DNA from: Geoalkalibacter ferrihydriticus DSM 17813
Lineage (GTDB): Bacteria; Desulfobacterota; Desulfuromonadia; Desulfuromonadales; Geoalkalibacteraceae
Direction: 5' to 3'
Assembly (NCBI RefSeq): GCF_000820505.1
Contig: NZ_JWJD01000002.1
Span: 363,535 to 420,700, forward strand
Length of the DNA stretch: 57,166 nt
This document shows positions 34,243 to 43,306 of this stretch, piece after piece (the first letter of the stretch is position 1; each line of letters starts with the position of its first letter). The notes below the pieces were generated by a model that was not told the origin of the DNA, searched no databases, and worked only from the letters and a program-made list of their open reading frames with translations. The position numbers and the translations under genes were made by a program.

Positions 34243-35739
34243 ATGAAGATTCTTCTCGTTTATCCTCACTACCCCGCGACCTTCTGGAGTTTTCGCTACG
34301 CCATGAAATTCATCGGGCGCAAGGCGAGCTTTCCGCCCCTGGGCCTTATGACGGTGGCGGCGATGCTGCCCGAAACCTGGGAAAAAAGGCTTGTCGACAT
34401 GAACGTGCGCCCTCTCGACGACGCGGACCTGCAATGGGCCGATTACGTCTTCATCAGTGCCATGAGCATCCAGCGCCCCTCGGCCTGCGAAATCATTGAA
34501 CGCTGCCACCGCCTGGGGGTGAAAACCGTCGCCGGCGGTCCCCTGTTCACCTCCTGCCATGGGGATTTCCCTGAGGTCGACCATCTGGTGCTGGGCGAAG
34601 GGGAAATCACCCTGCCCCTGTTTCTGGAGGATCTGCACCAGGGCACGCCCCGGCGTATCTACACCGCCGATGGCTGGGCAAAGCTCAGGCAGACACCTAT
34701 TCCCCTCTGGGATCTGGTGAATATGCGCGACTACGCCGCCATGAATATTCAGTTCGGACGCGGTTGCCCCTTTGACTGTGAATTCTGCGACATTACCGCC
34801 CTGTTCGGGCGCAGACCGCGCAGCAAGAGTCCGACCCAGATCCTGGCCGAGTTGGAAAGCCTCTATGTACGCGGTTGGCGTGGCGCGGTTTTTTTCGTCG
34901 ACGACAATTTTATCGGCGACAAACCCAGGCTCAAGCGTGAGGTCTTGCCTCCCCTCATCGACTGGATGGCGGCGAGAGATTATCCCTTCTATTTTTACAC
35001 GGAAGCGTCTATCGATCTTGCCGATGATCCACAACTGATGGACCTGATGGTCCGGGCCGGCTTTGAAGAAGTGTTTATCGGGATCGAATCGCCCGATGAG
35101 GCGGGGCTTGCCGAAAGCGGAAAAACGCAGAACTGCAACCGTGATCTACTGGCGTCCGTCAAACGCATCCAGCACGCCGGACTTCAGGTGCATGGCGGCT
35201 TCATCGTCGGATTTGACAGCGATTCGCCGGACATTTTTGAAAGCCAGATCAAATTCATTCAGGAAAGCGGCATCGTCACCGCCATGGTCGGAGTGCTCTC
35301 AGCCATGCGCGGCACCAAACTCCACCAGCGCCTTGAGCACGAAGGTCGGCTGCTCAAAGACTCTTCCGGAGACAACACCGCGACCGACCTCAATTTTGTC
35401 CCGCGCATGCAGCCCGCAGCCCTCCTCGCCGGCTATCAGACAATCCTCGACACCATCTATGACCCCAAGCAGTACTATCAGCGGGTCATTAAGCTCTTTG
35501 GGGAATATCAGCCGCGCGCCCTCGGGAAGTTTCATCTGCAGCAGGGGCATCTGGGCGCACTGTTTAAGTCAATTCTGTTGCTGGGCATTATCGGCAAGGA
35601 GCGACTTCATTTCTGGAAACTCTTCTTCTGGTCGCTCTTCAGAAAACCGCGGCTGTTTCCGCTGGCTATCACTTATGCCGTGTACGGCTTCCATTTTCGC
35701 AAGGTTTCGGAGAGGATCAGGGAAAACAGTTCATTTTAA
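34243..35739 (+). CDS. B12-binding radical SAM protein, HpnP-like (DUF4070)
   Basis: A 498-aa enzyme. Residues 1-130 are a cobalamin-binding-like domain (MKILLVYPHYPATFWSF, then PPLGLMTVAAMLP and GGPLFTS). The radical SAM cluster motif is CPFDCEFCDI (Cys-x3-Cys-x2-Cys) near residue 172, with a radical SAM barrel to about 330. The C-terminal DUF4070-like part includes hydrophobic stretches. The closest family I recognise includes the hopanoid C-2 methylase HpnP and the archaeal GDGT ring synthases, so a membrane-lipid modification is likely, but the substrate is unknown. No hopanoid gene is in the window. GGAG lies 7 bases before the ATG; a GTG at 34237 would overlap the SD spacing. Confidence 0.85.
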   Translation: MKILLVYPHYPATFWSFRYAMKFIGRKASFPPLGLMTVAAMLPETWEKRLVDMNVRPLDDADLQWADYVFISAMSIQRPSACEIIERCHRLGVKTVAGGPLFTSCHGDFPEVDHLVLGEGEITLPLFLEDLHQGTPRRIYTADGWAKLRQTPIPLWDLVNMRDYAAMNIQFGRGCPFDCEFCDITALFGRRPRSKSPTQILAELESLYVRGWRGAVFFVDDNFIGDKPRLKREVLPPLIDWMAARDYPFYFYTEASIDLADDPQLMDLMVRAGFEEVFIGIESPDEAGLAESGKTQNCNRDLLASVKRIQHAGLQVHGGFIVGFDSDSPDIFESQIKFIQESGIVTAMVGVLSAMRGTKLHQRLEHEGRLLKDSSGDNTATDLNFVPRMQPAALLAGYQTILDTIYDPKQYYQRVIKLFGEYQPRALGKFHLQQGHLGALFKSILLLGIIGKERLHFWKLFFWSLFRKPRLFPLAITYAVYGFHFRKVSERIRENSSF

Positions 35740-35791
35740 CCTGAAACCGTGAGATCCGGGCTTAAGAGGAGCTTGAATCGGCAAAAAAACA

Positions 35792-35848
35792 CCCCGCTTT
35801 CGGAGGAGGATGAAAGCGGGGCGACAACCCGGAGGGGGCCGGGTTTTT
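35792..35848. terminator. Back-to-back terminators between convergent genes
   Basis: CCCCGCTTTC (35792-35801) pairs with GAAAGCGGGG (35812-35821); on the minus strand a run of seven T follows, ending the transporter transcript. A second hairpin, AACCCGG (35826-35832) with CCGGGTT (35839-35845) and five T, faces the plus strand and ends the radical SAM transcript. Confidence 0.88.
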
Positions 35849-35871
35849 CATGGAAAAGGATCGTCGGAAAT

Positions 35872-37626
35872 TTACGGGGCGCCGTTCAACGCCCAAACGG
35901 GGATCTCGCCGATCACCACGCCGAAGATCGGCACCACCAGCAGGTAGGTGGCCGCCACGGCGAGGAGGATGCTGAGAATGTTGAGACCGAAGCCGCTTTT
36001 CGCCATCTGTGGGATGGTCACGTAGCCCGAGCCGAACACGATGGCGTTGGGCGGGGTGGCCACCGGCAGCATGAAGGCACAACTTGCGGCGATGGCCGCG
36101 GGCACCAGCAGCAACAGGGGATTCTGCCCCAGGCCGATGGCAACCGCCGCGAGGATCGGCATGGACATAGCCGCCGTCGCCGTGTTGGAGGTCAGCTCGG
36201 TAAGGAAAATAATCAAGGCGGCGACGGCGATGACCAGAATGAGAACCGGCGCGTTTTCCAGCAAGGTCACCTGCAGGCCAATCCACTCGGCCAGTTGGGT
36301 CACCTTGAAACCTTCCGCCAGAGCCAGACCGCCACCAAACAGAATCAGCACGCCCCAGGGCATCTTGCTCGCCCAGTGCCAGTCCATGTCCATGACGAAG
36401 ATGTTCTTTTTCATGTCGATGGGAATCAGGAACAGCACCAAGGCACCGATCATGGCGATGGTGGCATCGGTGATCATGCCGGGGTCAGGGAAGAGGAAGC
36501 CGAGTTGCTTGCGGAAAATCCAGGAGAGGGCGGTCAGAGCGAACACCAGGGCCGTCCAGCGCTCACCGGTGTTCATCTTGCCCATCATGCGCAGCTCTTC
36601 GTCGATAAGGTCACGACCGCCGGGGACCTTCTTGAGTTTCATGGGATTGGCGATCCGCGTCAGCCACAACCAGCACAAAGGCAGCATGATCAGCACCAGC
36701 GGCACGCCGACCATCATCCAGGTGGCGAAGGTGATCTCATAGCCGTGGGTTTTGCTCAGATAACCCGCCAATACCGTATTGGGCGGGGTACCGATGAGCG
36801 TCGCCATCCCGCCGATGGAGGCGGCATAGGCGATACCCAGCATCAGATTAAGACCGAAGGCGAACTGCTCGGGAGAGAAATCGATATGCTTGTCGAGGCC
36901 CTCCTTCTTCCCCTCGGTAACGACATGGGTGATGATCGCCAGACCGATGGGCATCATCATAACCGTGGTCGCGGTGTTGGAGACAAAGGCCGACAAAACG
37001 GCGGTCGCCGCCATAAAACCGAAGATCAGGCGCGGCGGCGAAAAGCCCACCACCTTGACGATATTCATGGCGATGCGCCGATGCAGGTTCCAGCGCTGCA
37101 TGGCCAGGGCGATGATGAAGCCGCCCATGAATAGAAAAATCAGATGGCTCGCATAGGGGGCGGTGGCGCGCCCCGTAGCCATGACGCCCATCCAGGGGAA
37201 CAGGGCGATGGGCAGAAGGCTGGTGGCGGGGATGGGAATCGACTCGCACATCCACCAGGTCGCCATGAGCAGAGCAATAGCTGCCATGCGCTGGGCCTCA
37301 GGCTCCATGCCGGCAGGCGTGGGCACAATCAGCATGAGCACGAACAGAACCGGGCCGAGAATCAAGCCGAGTTTCTGACGGCGGGTGTATTCGCGAGGCT
37401 CCCCCTCATCAACCCCGCCGGGACCTGACTTGAGACGTCGGACGTGCTCGGCGGGCGCCTCTTCCATTTCATCGGCCAGATCGATGTCGTGCTCATCTTT
37501 CTTGCTGTTGCTGAAATGCAGATGGTCACGACGGAAACGCTTGAGCATGGCCTTGGGACTGTAAAGAAACAAGGCCTTGGTTTCGTCGTGCATTTGCCAG
37601 AGGCGGTTCCAGACTGTTGCGATCAT
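35872..37626 (-). CDS. DASS/SLC13 family anion:sodium (dicarboxylate) symporter
   Basis: A 584-aa inner-membrane transporter of the divalent anion:sodium symporter family, probably for C4-dicarboxylates. A charged cytoplasmic N-terminus of about 85 residues is followed by 11 or so hydrophobic segments. The two substrate-binding hairpin motifs SNTATT (FVSNTATTVMMMP) and SNTATA (LTSNTATAAMSMP) are present, with the usual GGFIIALAMQRWNLHRRIA segment. The gene has a near-consensus sigma-54 promoter and two upstream palindromes. The NtrC-type regulator and sensor kinase encoded upstream are the likely controllers. Confidence 0.93.
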   Translation of the reverse strand: MIATVWNRLWQMHDETKALFLYSPKAMLKRFRRDHLHFSNSKKDEHDIDLADEMEEAPAEHVRRLKSGPGGVDEGEPREYTRRQKLGLILGPVLFVLMLIVPTPAGMEPEAQRMAAIALLMATWWMCESIPIPATSLLPIALFPWMGVMATGRATAPYASHLIFLFMGGFIIALAMQRWNLHRRIAMNIVKVVGFSPPRLIFGFMAATAVLSAFVSNTATTVMMMPIGLAIITHVVTEGKKEGLDKHIDFSPEQFAFGLNLMLGIAYAASIGGMATLIGTPPNTVLAGYLSKTHGYEITFATWMMVGVPLVLIMLPLCWLWLTRIANPMKLKKVPGGRDLIDEELRMMGKMNTGERWTALVFALTALSWIFRKQLGFLFPDPGMITDATIAMIGALVLFLIPIDMKKNIFVMDMDWHWASKMPWGVLILFGGGLALAEGFKVTQLAEWIGLQVTLLENAPVLILVIAVAALIIFLTELTSNTATAAMSMPILAAVAIGLGQNPLLLLVPAAIAASCAFMLPVATPPNAIVFGSGYVTIPQMAKSGFGLNILSILLAVAATYLLVVPIFGVVIGEIPVWALNGAP

Positions 37627-37704
37627 AGAGCTTCTCTCCTTCGCAAAAAATGATAAAGGCCAAACACTGAATATGATGACCTCGCAAGACGACTTCTCAT
37701 TTTT

Positions 37705-37721
37705 AGCAATGGGGGTGCCAA
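37705..37721 (-). promoter_or_regulatory. Sigma-54 promoter for the DASS transporter
   Basis: On the minus strand TTGGCACCCCCATTGCT matches the sigma-54 consensus very well, with GG and GC separated by 10 bases. The transcript would begin about 65 bases before the transporter start. Confidence 0.85.
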
Positions 37722-37863
37722 GCCTTACAGATCTTGGGCGAAAAATCCCCGCAAAACCTTCAACATTCTGCTTTTAAACAGAAAAACTTTTTTCTTCAGA
37801 ACAGTGTTTTTAGAATATCGTTATAATAATGTGTATTCGCTATCCCGAACCGCCTCAAAAGAC

Positions 37864-37959
37864 TGGCTGATTTTGGCCAGGGAAATATGAGTAGCATCCC
37901 CGTTATCGTCCACATAGGTTCCCCTGCGACGAAGAAAAGCCCCTGGCTAAATTTGGCCA
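37864..37959. promoter_or_regulatory. Pair of upstream activator palindromes
   Basis: TGGCTGATTTTGGCCA (37864-37879) and TGGCTAAATTTGGCCA (37944-37959) are 80 bp apart and are imperfect palindromes with TGGC...GCCA ends. Their centres lie about 165 and 245 bp from the -12 element, a usual range for enhancer sites of NtrC/DctD-type activators. The rest of 37627-38119 holds the sigma-54 promoter, the terminator at 37963 and a hairpin at 38041. Confidence 0.65.
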
Positions 37960-37962
37960 CAA

Positions 37963-37992
37963 AAAAACGACGGATCGAAATCCGTCGTTTTT
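37963..37992. terminator. Bidirectional terminator after the response regulator gene
   Basis: AAAAACGACGGAT (37963-37975) pairs with ATCCGTCGTTTTT (37980-37992) around CGAA. On the minus strand seven T follow. A further hairpin, TGCGTCGC (38041-38048) with GCGACGCA (38060-38067), lies just before it on the same transcript. Confidence 0.85.
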
Positions 37993-38119
37993 AACACGCA
38001 CAAGTAAGATGAAGGTCACTTTTCAACCTGCACCGCAGGCTGCGTCGCAATTGGCCATCGCGACGCAAAGTGCAAAATAAGTTCTACGGGAAAGCCCCTG
38101 ATCACGTCAGGGGCGCCCG

Positions 38120-39502
38120 TCACTCATCGCCGGACAGATCATACTTTTCCAGCTTGTAACGCAGGGTGCCGCGCGGGACATTCAACAGCCGCGAGGTCTT
38201 GGCCACATTGCCGCCGGTAATCTGCAAAGCCTTGGCGATCAGCTCCTTTTCCACCTCGTTGACCATCTCCTCCAGCAAAATCCCCTCGGGAGGAATCTCA
38301 AAGGAGAAAGGCGCGTCACGGCGGGGAGCATCACCCCAGATTTCTCCCGGCAGCATCTCCGGAGTTATGATCTCGCTATTGTGCATGATGCAGATCCGCT
38401 CGACGACGTTGCGCAACTCGCGCACGTTGCCCGGCCAGTGGTAGCGCATTAAAAGATCCAGGGCCGGACGCGAGACGTCGCGCATTTTCTTGTTGAACTC
38501 ACGACTGAAACGTTTGAGGAAAAAATCCAGAAGATGCGCGATATCCTCGCGGCGGTCACGTAATGGCGGCACATGGATGGGGAAAACATTGAGGCGATAG
38601 AAGAGGTCCTCGCGGAAGACCTTTTCCTCGATTGCCTGCTTGAGGTCACGATTGGTCGCGGCGATCACGCGCACGTCGATATCAAGATTGCGCACCCCGC
38701 CAAGGCGCCGGATTTTGCGATCCTCGAGCACACGCAGCAGCTTGACTTGCAGATTGAGGTCCATCTCGCCGATCTCGTCGAGAAACACCGTGCCGCCGTT
38801 GGATTCTTCAATAAGGCCGATCTTGCGCGTCTTGGCGTCGGTAAAAGCGCCCCGCTCATGACCGAACAATTCGGTTTCCAACAGGTTGAAGGGCAAGGAA
38901 CCACAGTTGATTTCCACAAAAGGGCGATCCTTGCGCGGCGAAAGATTGTGGATGGCGCGCGCCACCAGTTCTTTGCCCGTGCCGCTTTCGCCGGTAATGA
39001 GCACCGTGGCGTTTTCGTGTTTGGCCACTTCCTGAAGCTGCCGAAATACCTGCAGCAACTGCGGACTCGAGCCGATCATCTCGTTGGAAGCAAGCTGTCC
39101 GCCGCCTTCACGCTTGAGGTGGCGCACCTCGCGCCGCAGGTTCTGGGTTTCCAGGGCCAGACGCACGATGAGGTGAATGGCATCGGCCTTGAAGGGTTTC
39201 TTGATATAGTCGTAAGCACCAAGTTTGAGGGCCTCGACGGCACTTTCCACGGTGCCGTAGCCGGTGATGATGATCACCAGGACCTCGGGATCAACTTCCC
39301 TGAGTTCGCGCAGCACATCAAGCCCGCTGCGGGCGCCGAGATTGAGATCGAGCAGCACCAGATCTATTTCCTCTTCGCCGACCAGACGCACCGCTTCCTC
39401 GCTGCTGCCGGTGGAAAAGGGCCGAAATCCATCCTCGGCCAGAATTCGCTCCAGATTCTCGCGAATGAATGCCTCGTCGTCGACAATCAGGATTTTTTCC
39501 AT
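38120..39502 (-). CDS. NtrC-family sigma-54 response regulator
   Basis: A 460-aa response regulator. The receiver domain has Asp8/Asp9 and the phosphorylation site Asp52 (VLLDLNLG). The AAA+ domain has Walker A GESGTGKE and Walker [11 protein letters not shown]. Its sigma-54 contact loop reads GAFTDA (residues 218-223) instead of GAFTGA. A Fis-type helix-turn-helix ends the protein ([23 protein letters not shown]). I chose ATG 39502 after AGGAAAG, directly at the receiver domain; an earlier frame to 39646 adds an unlikely leader. It probably works with the Cache-type kinase just upstream and activates the transporter gene downstream. Confidence 0.93.
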   Translation of the reverse strand: MEKILIVDDEAFIRENLERILAEDGFRPFSTGSSEEAVRLVGEEEIDLVLLDLNLGARSGLDVLRELREVDPEVLVIIITGYGTVESAVEALKLGAYDYIKKPFKADAIHLIVRLALETQNLRREVRHLKREGGGQLASNEMIGSSPQLLQVFRQLQEVAKHENATVLITGESGTGKELVARAIHNLSPRKDRPFVEINCGSLPFNLLETELFGHERGAFTDAKTRKIGLIEESNGGTVFLDEIGEMDLNLQVKLLRVLEDRKIRRLGGVRNLDIDVRVIAATNRDLKQAIEEKVFREDLFYRLNVFPIHVPPLRDRREDIAHLLDFFLKRFSREFNKKMRDVSRPALDLLMRYHWPGNVRELRNVVERICIMHNSEIITPEMLPGEIWGDAPRRDAPFSFEIPPEGILLEEMVNEVEKELIAKALQITGGNVAKTSRLLNVPRGTLRYKLEKYDLSGDE

Positions 39503-39707
39503 GCTTTCCTGCCCGCCTTCCTGAAACCTGAATCCGCGAAATCCGAACGGACCCAGGTGAAAATTACCACTCGCAAACGAACGGCTACCAGATATTAGGC
39601 GAATTATCCCATTATGGCAACGACAAAAATGGTGAATTTTCGCCACACTGCAGATAATAAATGTGCTTTAGGGTATTTAGAAGACCTAGCAGGACGGGCG
39701 GGATTGC

Positions 39708-42212
39708 TCAGCCCCTATTCAAAGGAAACCACAAAATAAACTCCGCCCCCTGCCCGGGTTGACTCTTCACCTCGATGCGACCACCGTGATCGGAAACGAT
39801 ATTGTGGGTGATGGAGAGCCCCAGGCCGGTGCCCTCGCCTTTGCTGGTATAGAAGGGCTCAAAGATAAGGGGCAGACGCTCTTCGGCAATTCCCTCGCCG
39901 CTGTCCTTGATCACCACCCGCACCTGATCGGCGCAGACCTCGGCGGCCACACTGAGGTGTCCGCCCTCGGGCATGGCGGCAATGGCGTTGGTCAGCAGGT
40001 TGAGAAAGGCCTGCTTGATTTTGGCCGGATCCAGAGGAAAAGGCGGAATGTTCTCGGCGATGGACTGGTCGAGCTGAATATTCGAACGTTCACACTGTTT
40101 TTCAACCAGAAACAGAATGTCGCGCAGAACCGGCGCCAACGGACTCGGCTTCAGGGTCGAATGGGCGGTGGTGGCAAAGGTCAACAGCTCATTGACCAGG
40201 CCTTCAAGGCGTTCCATTTCCTGCAGAGCGCGCTGAATCAGGCTCCGGTCAGCGGGATTGCTCAGCAACCGGTCATGCAGATCATCGAGCATGATGCTGA
40301 TGCCGGTCAGAGGGTTGCGGATTTCATGGGCGATACCCGCAGAGAGCCGCCCCAGGGATGCCAAGCGCTCCATGCGCTCAAGATGCTCGCGCATGTTGAC
40401 CCGCTCGGTCAGGTCCTCAACCGTCAGGATGCGCCCCTTGGTCTCGGCCTGCGCCAATAGCGGCACCAGTGCCAGGCGCACCGTCATGACCCGCCCCTGG
40501 CGTTCAAGCTTGACGTAGCGCGCCCAGCGCTCGCTGGGGTTCAACGGCAAGGCCTCGCGCAAAGGCTCCAAAAGCTCAGGCCATTGCGCCAGACAATCGA
40601 GAAGGTCGACGGAGCCGCTCATTTTCCCCAAAACCAGAATTTTGCGCACGGCTCCGTTGAGGGACGTCACGCGACTGTCCTCGTCAAGAGTCAGGATCCC
40701 CGTTTCGATGTTTTCCAGCACCGTTCGCTTAAAATTGCGCTCGCGCATGATTTCCGTGCGTGAACGCCGCAGCGCCGCCAACGAATCGACGAGACGGCGG
40801 CGACGGTTTTCGAGTTCCCGAGCCATGGCATTAAAGGATTCGGTCAACTCGCCCACTTCGTCCTGTCGGCTCACCGTCACCACACCCGCCAGCTTGCCGC
40901 GAGCCATCTGCCGCGTGCCTTCGGTAAGGCGCAGCAAGGGCCCGGTAATGCCCTGCGTCAGCCACCAGGCGACGGCGAACACCACGGCCATGGTCAGGGT
41001 AACCAGCAACCATGAGCGGTGCATGAAGCGCGTGACCTCGGCACGGATGAAGGCCGAGGTTTCCAGCGCCGCCTGATGAAACTGGCGCAGTTCGGCGCCG
41101 ATGGTGATTCCGCCAAAAACTCCGCTGTCCCGGTAAACGCCGCGATCATAGGGAATGGGGGCATACGCCATGATCTTCTGGGACCCGCCGACGTTGGTAA
41201 CATCGACCACACCGAGATCGCTTCGCAAAACCGCCTGTGCCGCCACCGGGTAGTTGGGATGAATGAAGCCTGCGTAAAAGAGATTGTAGGGGATGCGTCC
41301 CGCCTCGATCTCTTCGGAAGAGGAATCGACCCGGTAAGGTGGCACGAGCCGTCCCTGGGCATCGAGTCCGCGCAGGTTCCAAAACTTGGGATGGGTGATG
41401 ATCCATCCTTCATCGTCAAACATGAAAGCATAGTTGCCGCTGTCATAGGACGGGAAAAGAACGTAGTTTTCTGCGGTGGGGGTGATGTGCTGGGTAAACG
41501 CCATGAGGTGACGGTGATCAAGGGAAAGAACCAGCACCGCCTGCAAGGCTCCGTCTTGGTCGTGCAGTGGCTTGGCAAAACGCACCACCCCTTCGTACTT
41601 GGCTCCCTCTACCGCCTCTTCCGGGGTTGCCGCATCACCCAACTGCTCCTGCTTGCCGACATGCCAACCGGTCAAATGTGTGACGTGAATTTCACCGGGC
41701 GGCAATTCCCGCGCCCGCAGAAAATAATCTTCGGTTAAATAGGTCGTATTGCGTGGGTCGGACAGATCGCGTAAATCCGTGCGCGGCACCCCGTTTTCGA
41801 TGCGCAGACGCTCCCGGCCATCGGCCCCCACCAGCGTCACCTCGCGATACAGAGGAACGTTTTCACGAACTTCGACGGGTTCGGCGTTGGTTCCAGCGCG
41901 ATACCAGACGGGTCGGCGGTGGTGTTGCTGAAACCGCAGATAATTTTCGGGGCGCGGGGGAATCAGCGCGAGGTCGTACAGGTCTTGCTCGATTCTGCGC
42001 AGAAACAGGGCAACGTCCTCGGCCACCATTTGCGCGCGCAATTCGAGCGCCTTGGCCGCCTGCTGGTCAAGAGCGCGGGTGGCGCTGTCACGCAGATAGA
42101 CCTCGACCTCACGCAAGTTGCCGGTGGAATAGGACGCCAGAAAGGCCAGAGGAACAAAAGCCAGGACAAGAAAGGCGAAAAGGACCTTCTGATGGAGATT
42201 GATGCGCGGCAT
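39708..42212 (-). CDS. Membrane sensor histidine kinase with a large periplasmic domain
   Basis: An 834-aa kinase. One membrane helix near the start (VLFAFLVLAFVPLAFLASY) and another near residue 380 (SWLLVTLTMAVVFAVAWWL) enclose a periplasmic region of about 350 residues of the Cache type, which usually senses small ligands. HAMP follows, then a PAS-like segment, HisKA with the phospho-His in GIAHEIRNPLTG, and HATPase motifs NLLTNAIAAMPEGG, DSGEGI and GTGLGLSITHNIV. Its location before the response regulator and the dicarboxylate transporter suggests a DctB-like role, inferred from context. No clear SD precedes the ATG. Confidence 0.93.
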   Translation of the reverse strand: MPRINLHQKVLFAFLVLAFVPLAFLASYSTGNLREVEVYLRDSATRALDQQAAKALELRAQMVAEDVALFLRRIEQDLYDLALIPPRPENYLRFQQHHRRPVWYRAGTNAEPVEVRENVPLYREVTLVGADGRERLRIENGVPRTDLRDLSDPRNTTYLTEDYFLRARELPPGEIHVTHLTGWHVGKQEQLGDAATPEEAVEGAKYEGVVRFAKPLHDQDGALQAVLVLSLDHRHLMAFTQHITPTAENYVLFPSYDSGNYAFMFDDEGWIITHPKFWNLRGLDAQGRLVPPYRVDSSSEEIEAGRIPYNLFYAGFIHPNYPVAAQAVLRSDLGVVDVTNVGGSQKIMAYAPIPYDRGVYRDSGVFGGITIGAELRQFHQAALETSAFIRAEVTRFMHRSWLLVTLTMAVVFAVAWWLTQGITGPLLRLTEGTRQMARGKLAGVVTVSRQDEVGELTESFNAMARELENRRRRLVDSLAALRRSRTEIMRERNFKRTVLENIETGILTLDEDSRVTSLNGAVRKILVLGKMSGSVDLLDCLAQWPELLEPLREALPLNPSERWARYVKLERQGRVMTVRLALVPLLAQAETKGRILTVEDLTERVNMREHLERMERLASLGRLSAGIAHEIRNPLTGISIMLDDLHDRLLSNPADRSLIQRALQEMERLEGLVNELLTFATTAHSTLKPSPLAPVLRDILFLVEKQCERSNIQLDQSIAENIPPFPLDPAKIKQAFLNLLTNAIAAMPEGGHLSVAAEVCADQVRVVIKDSGEGIAEERLPLIFEPFYTSKGEGTGLGLSITHNIVSDHGGRIEVKSQPGQGAEFILWFPLNRG

Positions 42213-42301
42213 TCGTCGATTATAGCCGCAACCGGCGGAAAAATAGAAGGGGGCGATGCAAAACCCCGGACGGGCGCGGACGCGCCCACCGGGGCAATGA
42301 G

Positions 42302-43270
42302 CTATTTACGGCGACTGACAACGTAGTCGGCCAGATCGAACAGGGCCTGACGGGCTTCGCTGGCGGGAAAGTCGCTCAAACGCGCCTTGGCCTGCGCGAC
42401 CAGTTCCATGGCGCGCCGACGGGTGTGGTCGATTCCGCCGAAGCGCTCAATGAGGTCACAGACGAATTCCAGGGACTCGGGCGTCAGTTCATCCTGCTCG
42501 ATGATTTCCTCAACCCGCGTGCGCTCTTCGGCACTACACTGGCGCAGGGCATGGATCAGCGGCAAGGTCATTTTGCCCTCTTCCAGATCGTGCCCACGGG
42601 CCTTGCCGAACTCGGCCTCCTCCGCGACATAATCCAGGGCGTCGTCCATAAACTGAAAGGCAATGCCCAGATCCATGCCGAAATCCGCCAGAACCTTGCG
42701 CCGCTTGGCATCGACCTCGCCGAGAATGCCGCCGACCTCGCAGGCCGCTGAAATCAGCACCGCCGTTTTGCTGCGCACCACATCGAGGTAGCGCGCTTCA
42801 TCCATGCTCAGATCGCAGGTGCCGATGAGCTGCATGATTTCGCCTTCGGACATGCGCGTGGTCGCATCGGAAAGCACCTGAAGGATATCGAGGTTGCCGC
42901 CGCGCACCATAATGGAAAAGGATTTGGCTAAAAGAAAATCGCCCACCAGCACCGAAGCCTGATTGCCCCACAGAGTATTGGCCGAGGCATTGCCGCGGCG
43001 CAGTACGGCGTCATCAACCACATCGTCGTGCAGCAGGGTCGCGGTATGCAGAAATTCAACCACCGCGCCCAGGCCGATGTGCTGATCTCCCTGGTAATCG
43101 CAGAGTCGCGCGCAGAGCAGGAGCAGCATGGGACGCATGCGCTTGCCGCCGCTGGCGATGACATACTCGCCCATCTTACGGACGAGATAGACATCAGAGT
43201 CGAGAAATTCCTTAAACTGGCCTTCGACCTTCACCAGGTCGGCAGAGAGAAGCTTCAGAGCATTTTCCAT
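42302..43270 (-). CDS. Polyprenyl diphosphate synthase (octaprenyl/heptaprenyl type)
   Basis: A 322-aa trans-prenyltransferase that lengthens farnesyl diphosphate with isopentenyl units, supplying the side chain of menaquinone or ubiquinone. The first aspartate-rich motif is LLHDDVVDD and the second is FQFMDDALDY. The KRMRP segment and the residues before the first motif fit long-chain synthases. ATG 43270 follows GAGGAA by a slightly long gap; a TTG at 43291 adds seven residues. It sits between two sensor kinase genes on the same strand, an unusual place for an essential lipid gene. Confidence 0.92.
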   Translation of the reverse strand: MENALKLLSADLVKVEGQFKEFLDSDVYLVRKMGEYVIASGGKRMRPMLLLLCARLCDYQGDQHIGLGAVVEFLHTATLLHDDVVDDAVLRRGNASANTLWGNQASVLVGDFLLAKSFSIMVRGGNLDILQVLSDATTRMSEGEIMQLIGTCDLSMDEARYLDVVRSKTAVLISAACEVGGILGEVDAKRRKVLADFGMDLGIAFQFMDDALDYVAEEAEFGKARGHDLEEGKMTLPLIHALRQCSAEERTRVEEIIEQDELTPESLEFVCDLIERFGGIDHTRRRAMELVAQAKARLSDFPASEARQALFDLADYVVSRRK

Positions 43271-43306
43271 GGCAGGGGCAATCTTCCTCAATCGGTAAAA
43301 GTGCTG

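Noticed and set aside
35749-37134. A 461-codon plus-strand frame opposite the DASS transporter
   Set aside because: The translation is rich in Gly, His, Gln and Asp with no fold-like pattern, and it crosses the two-way terminator. The minus-strand gene has clear transporter motifs.
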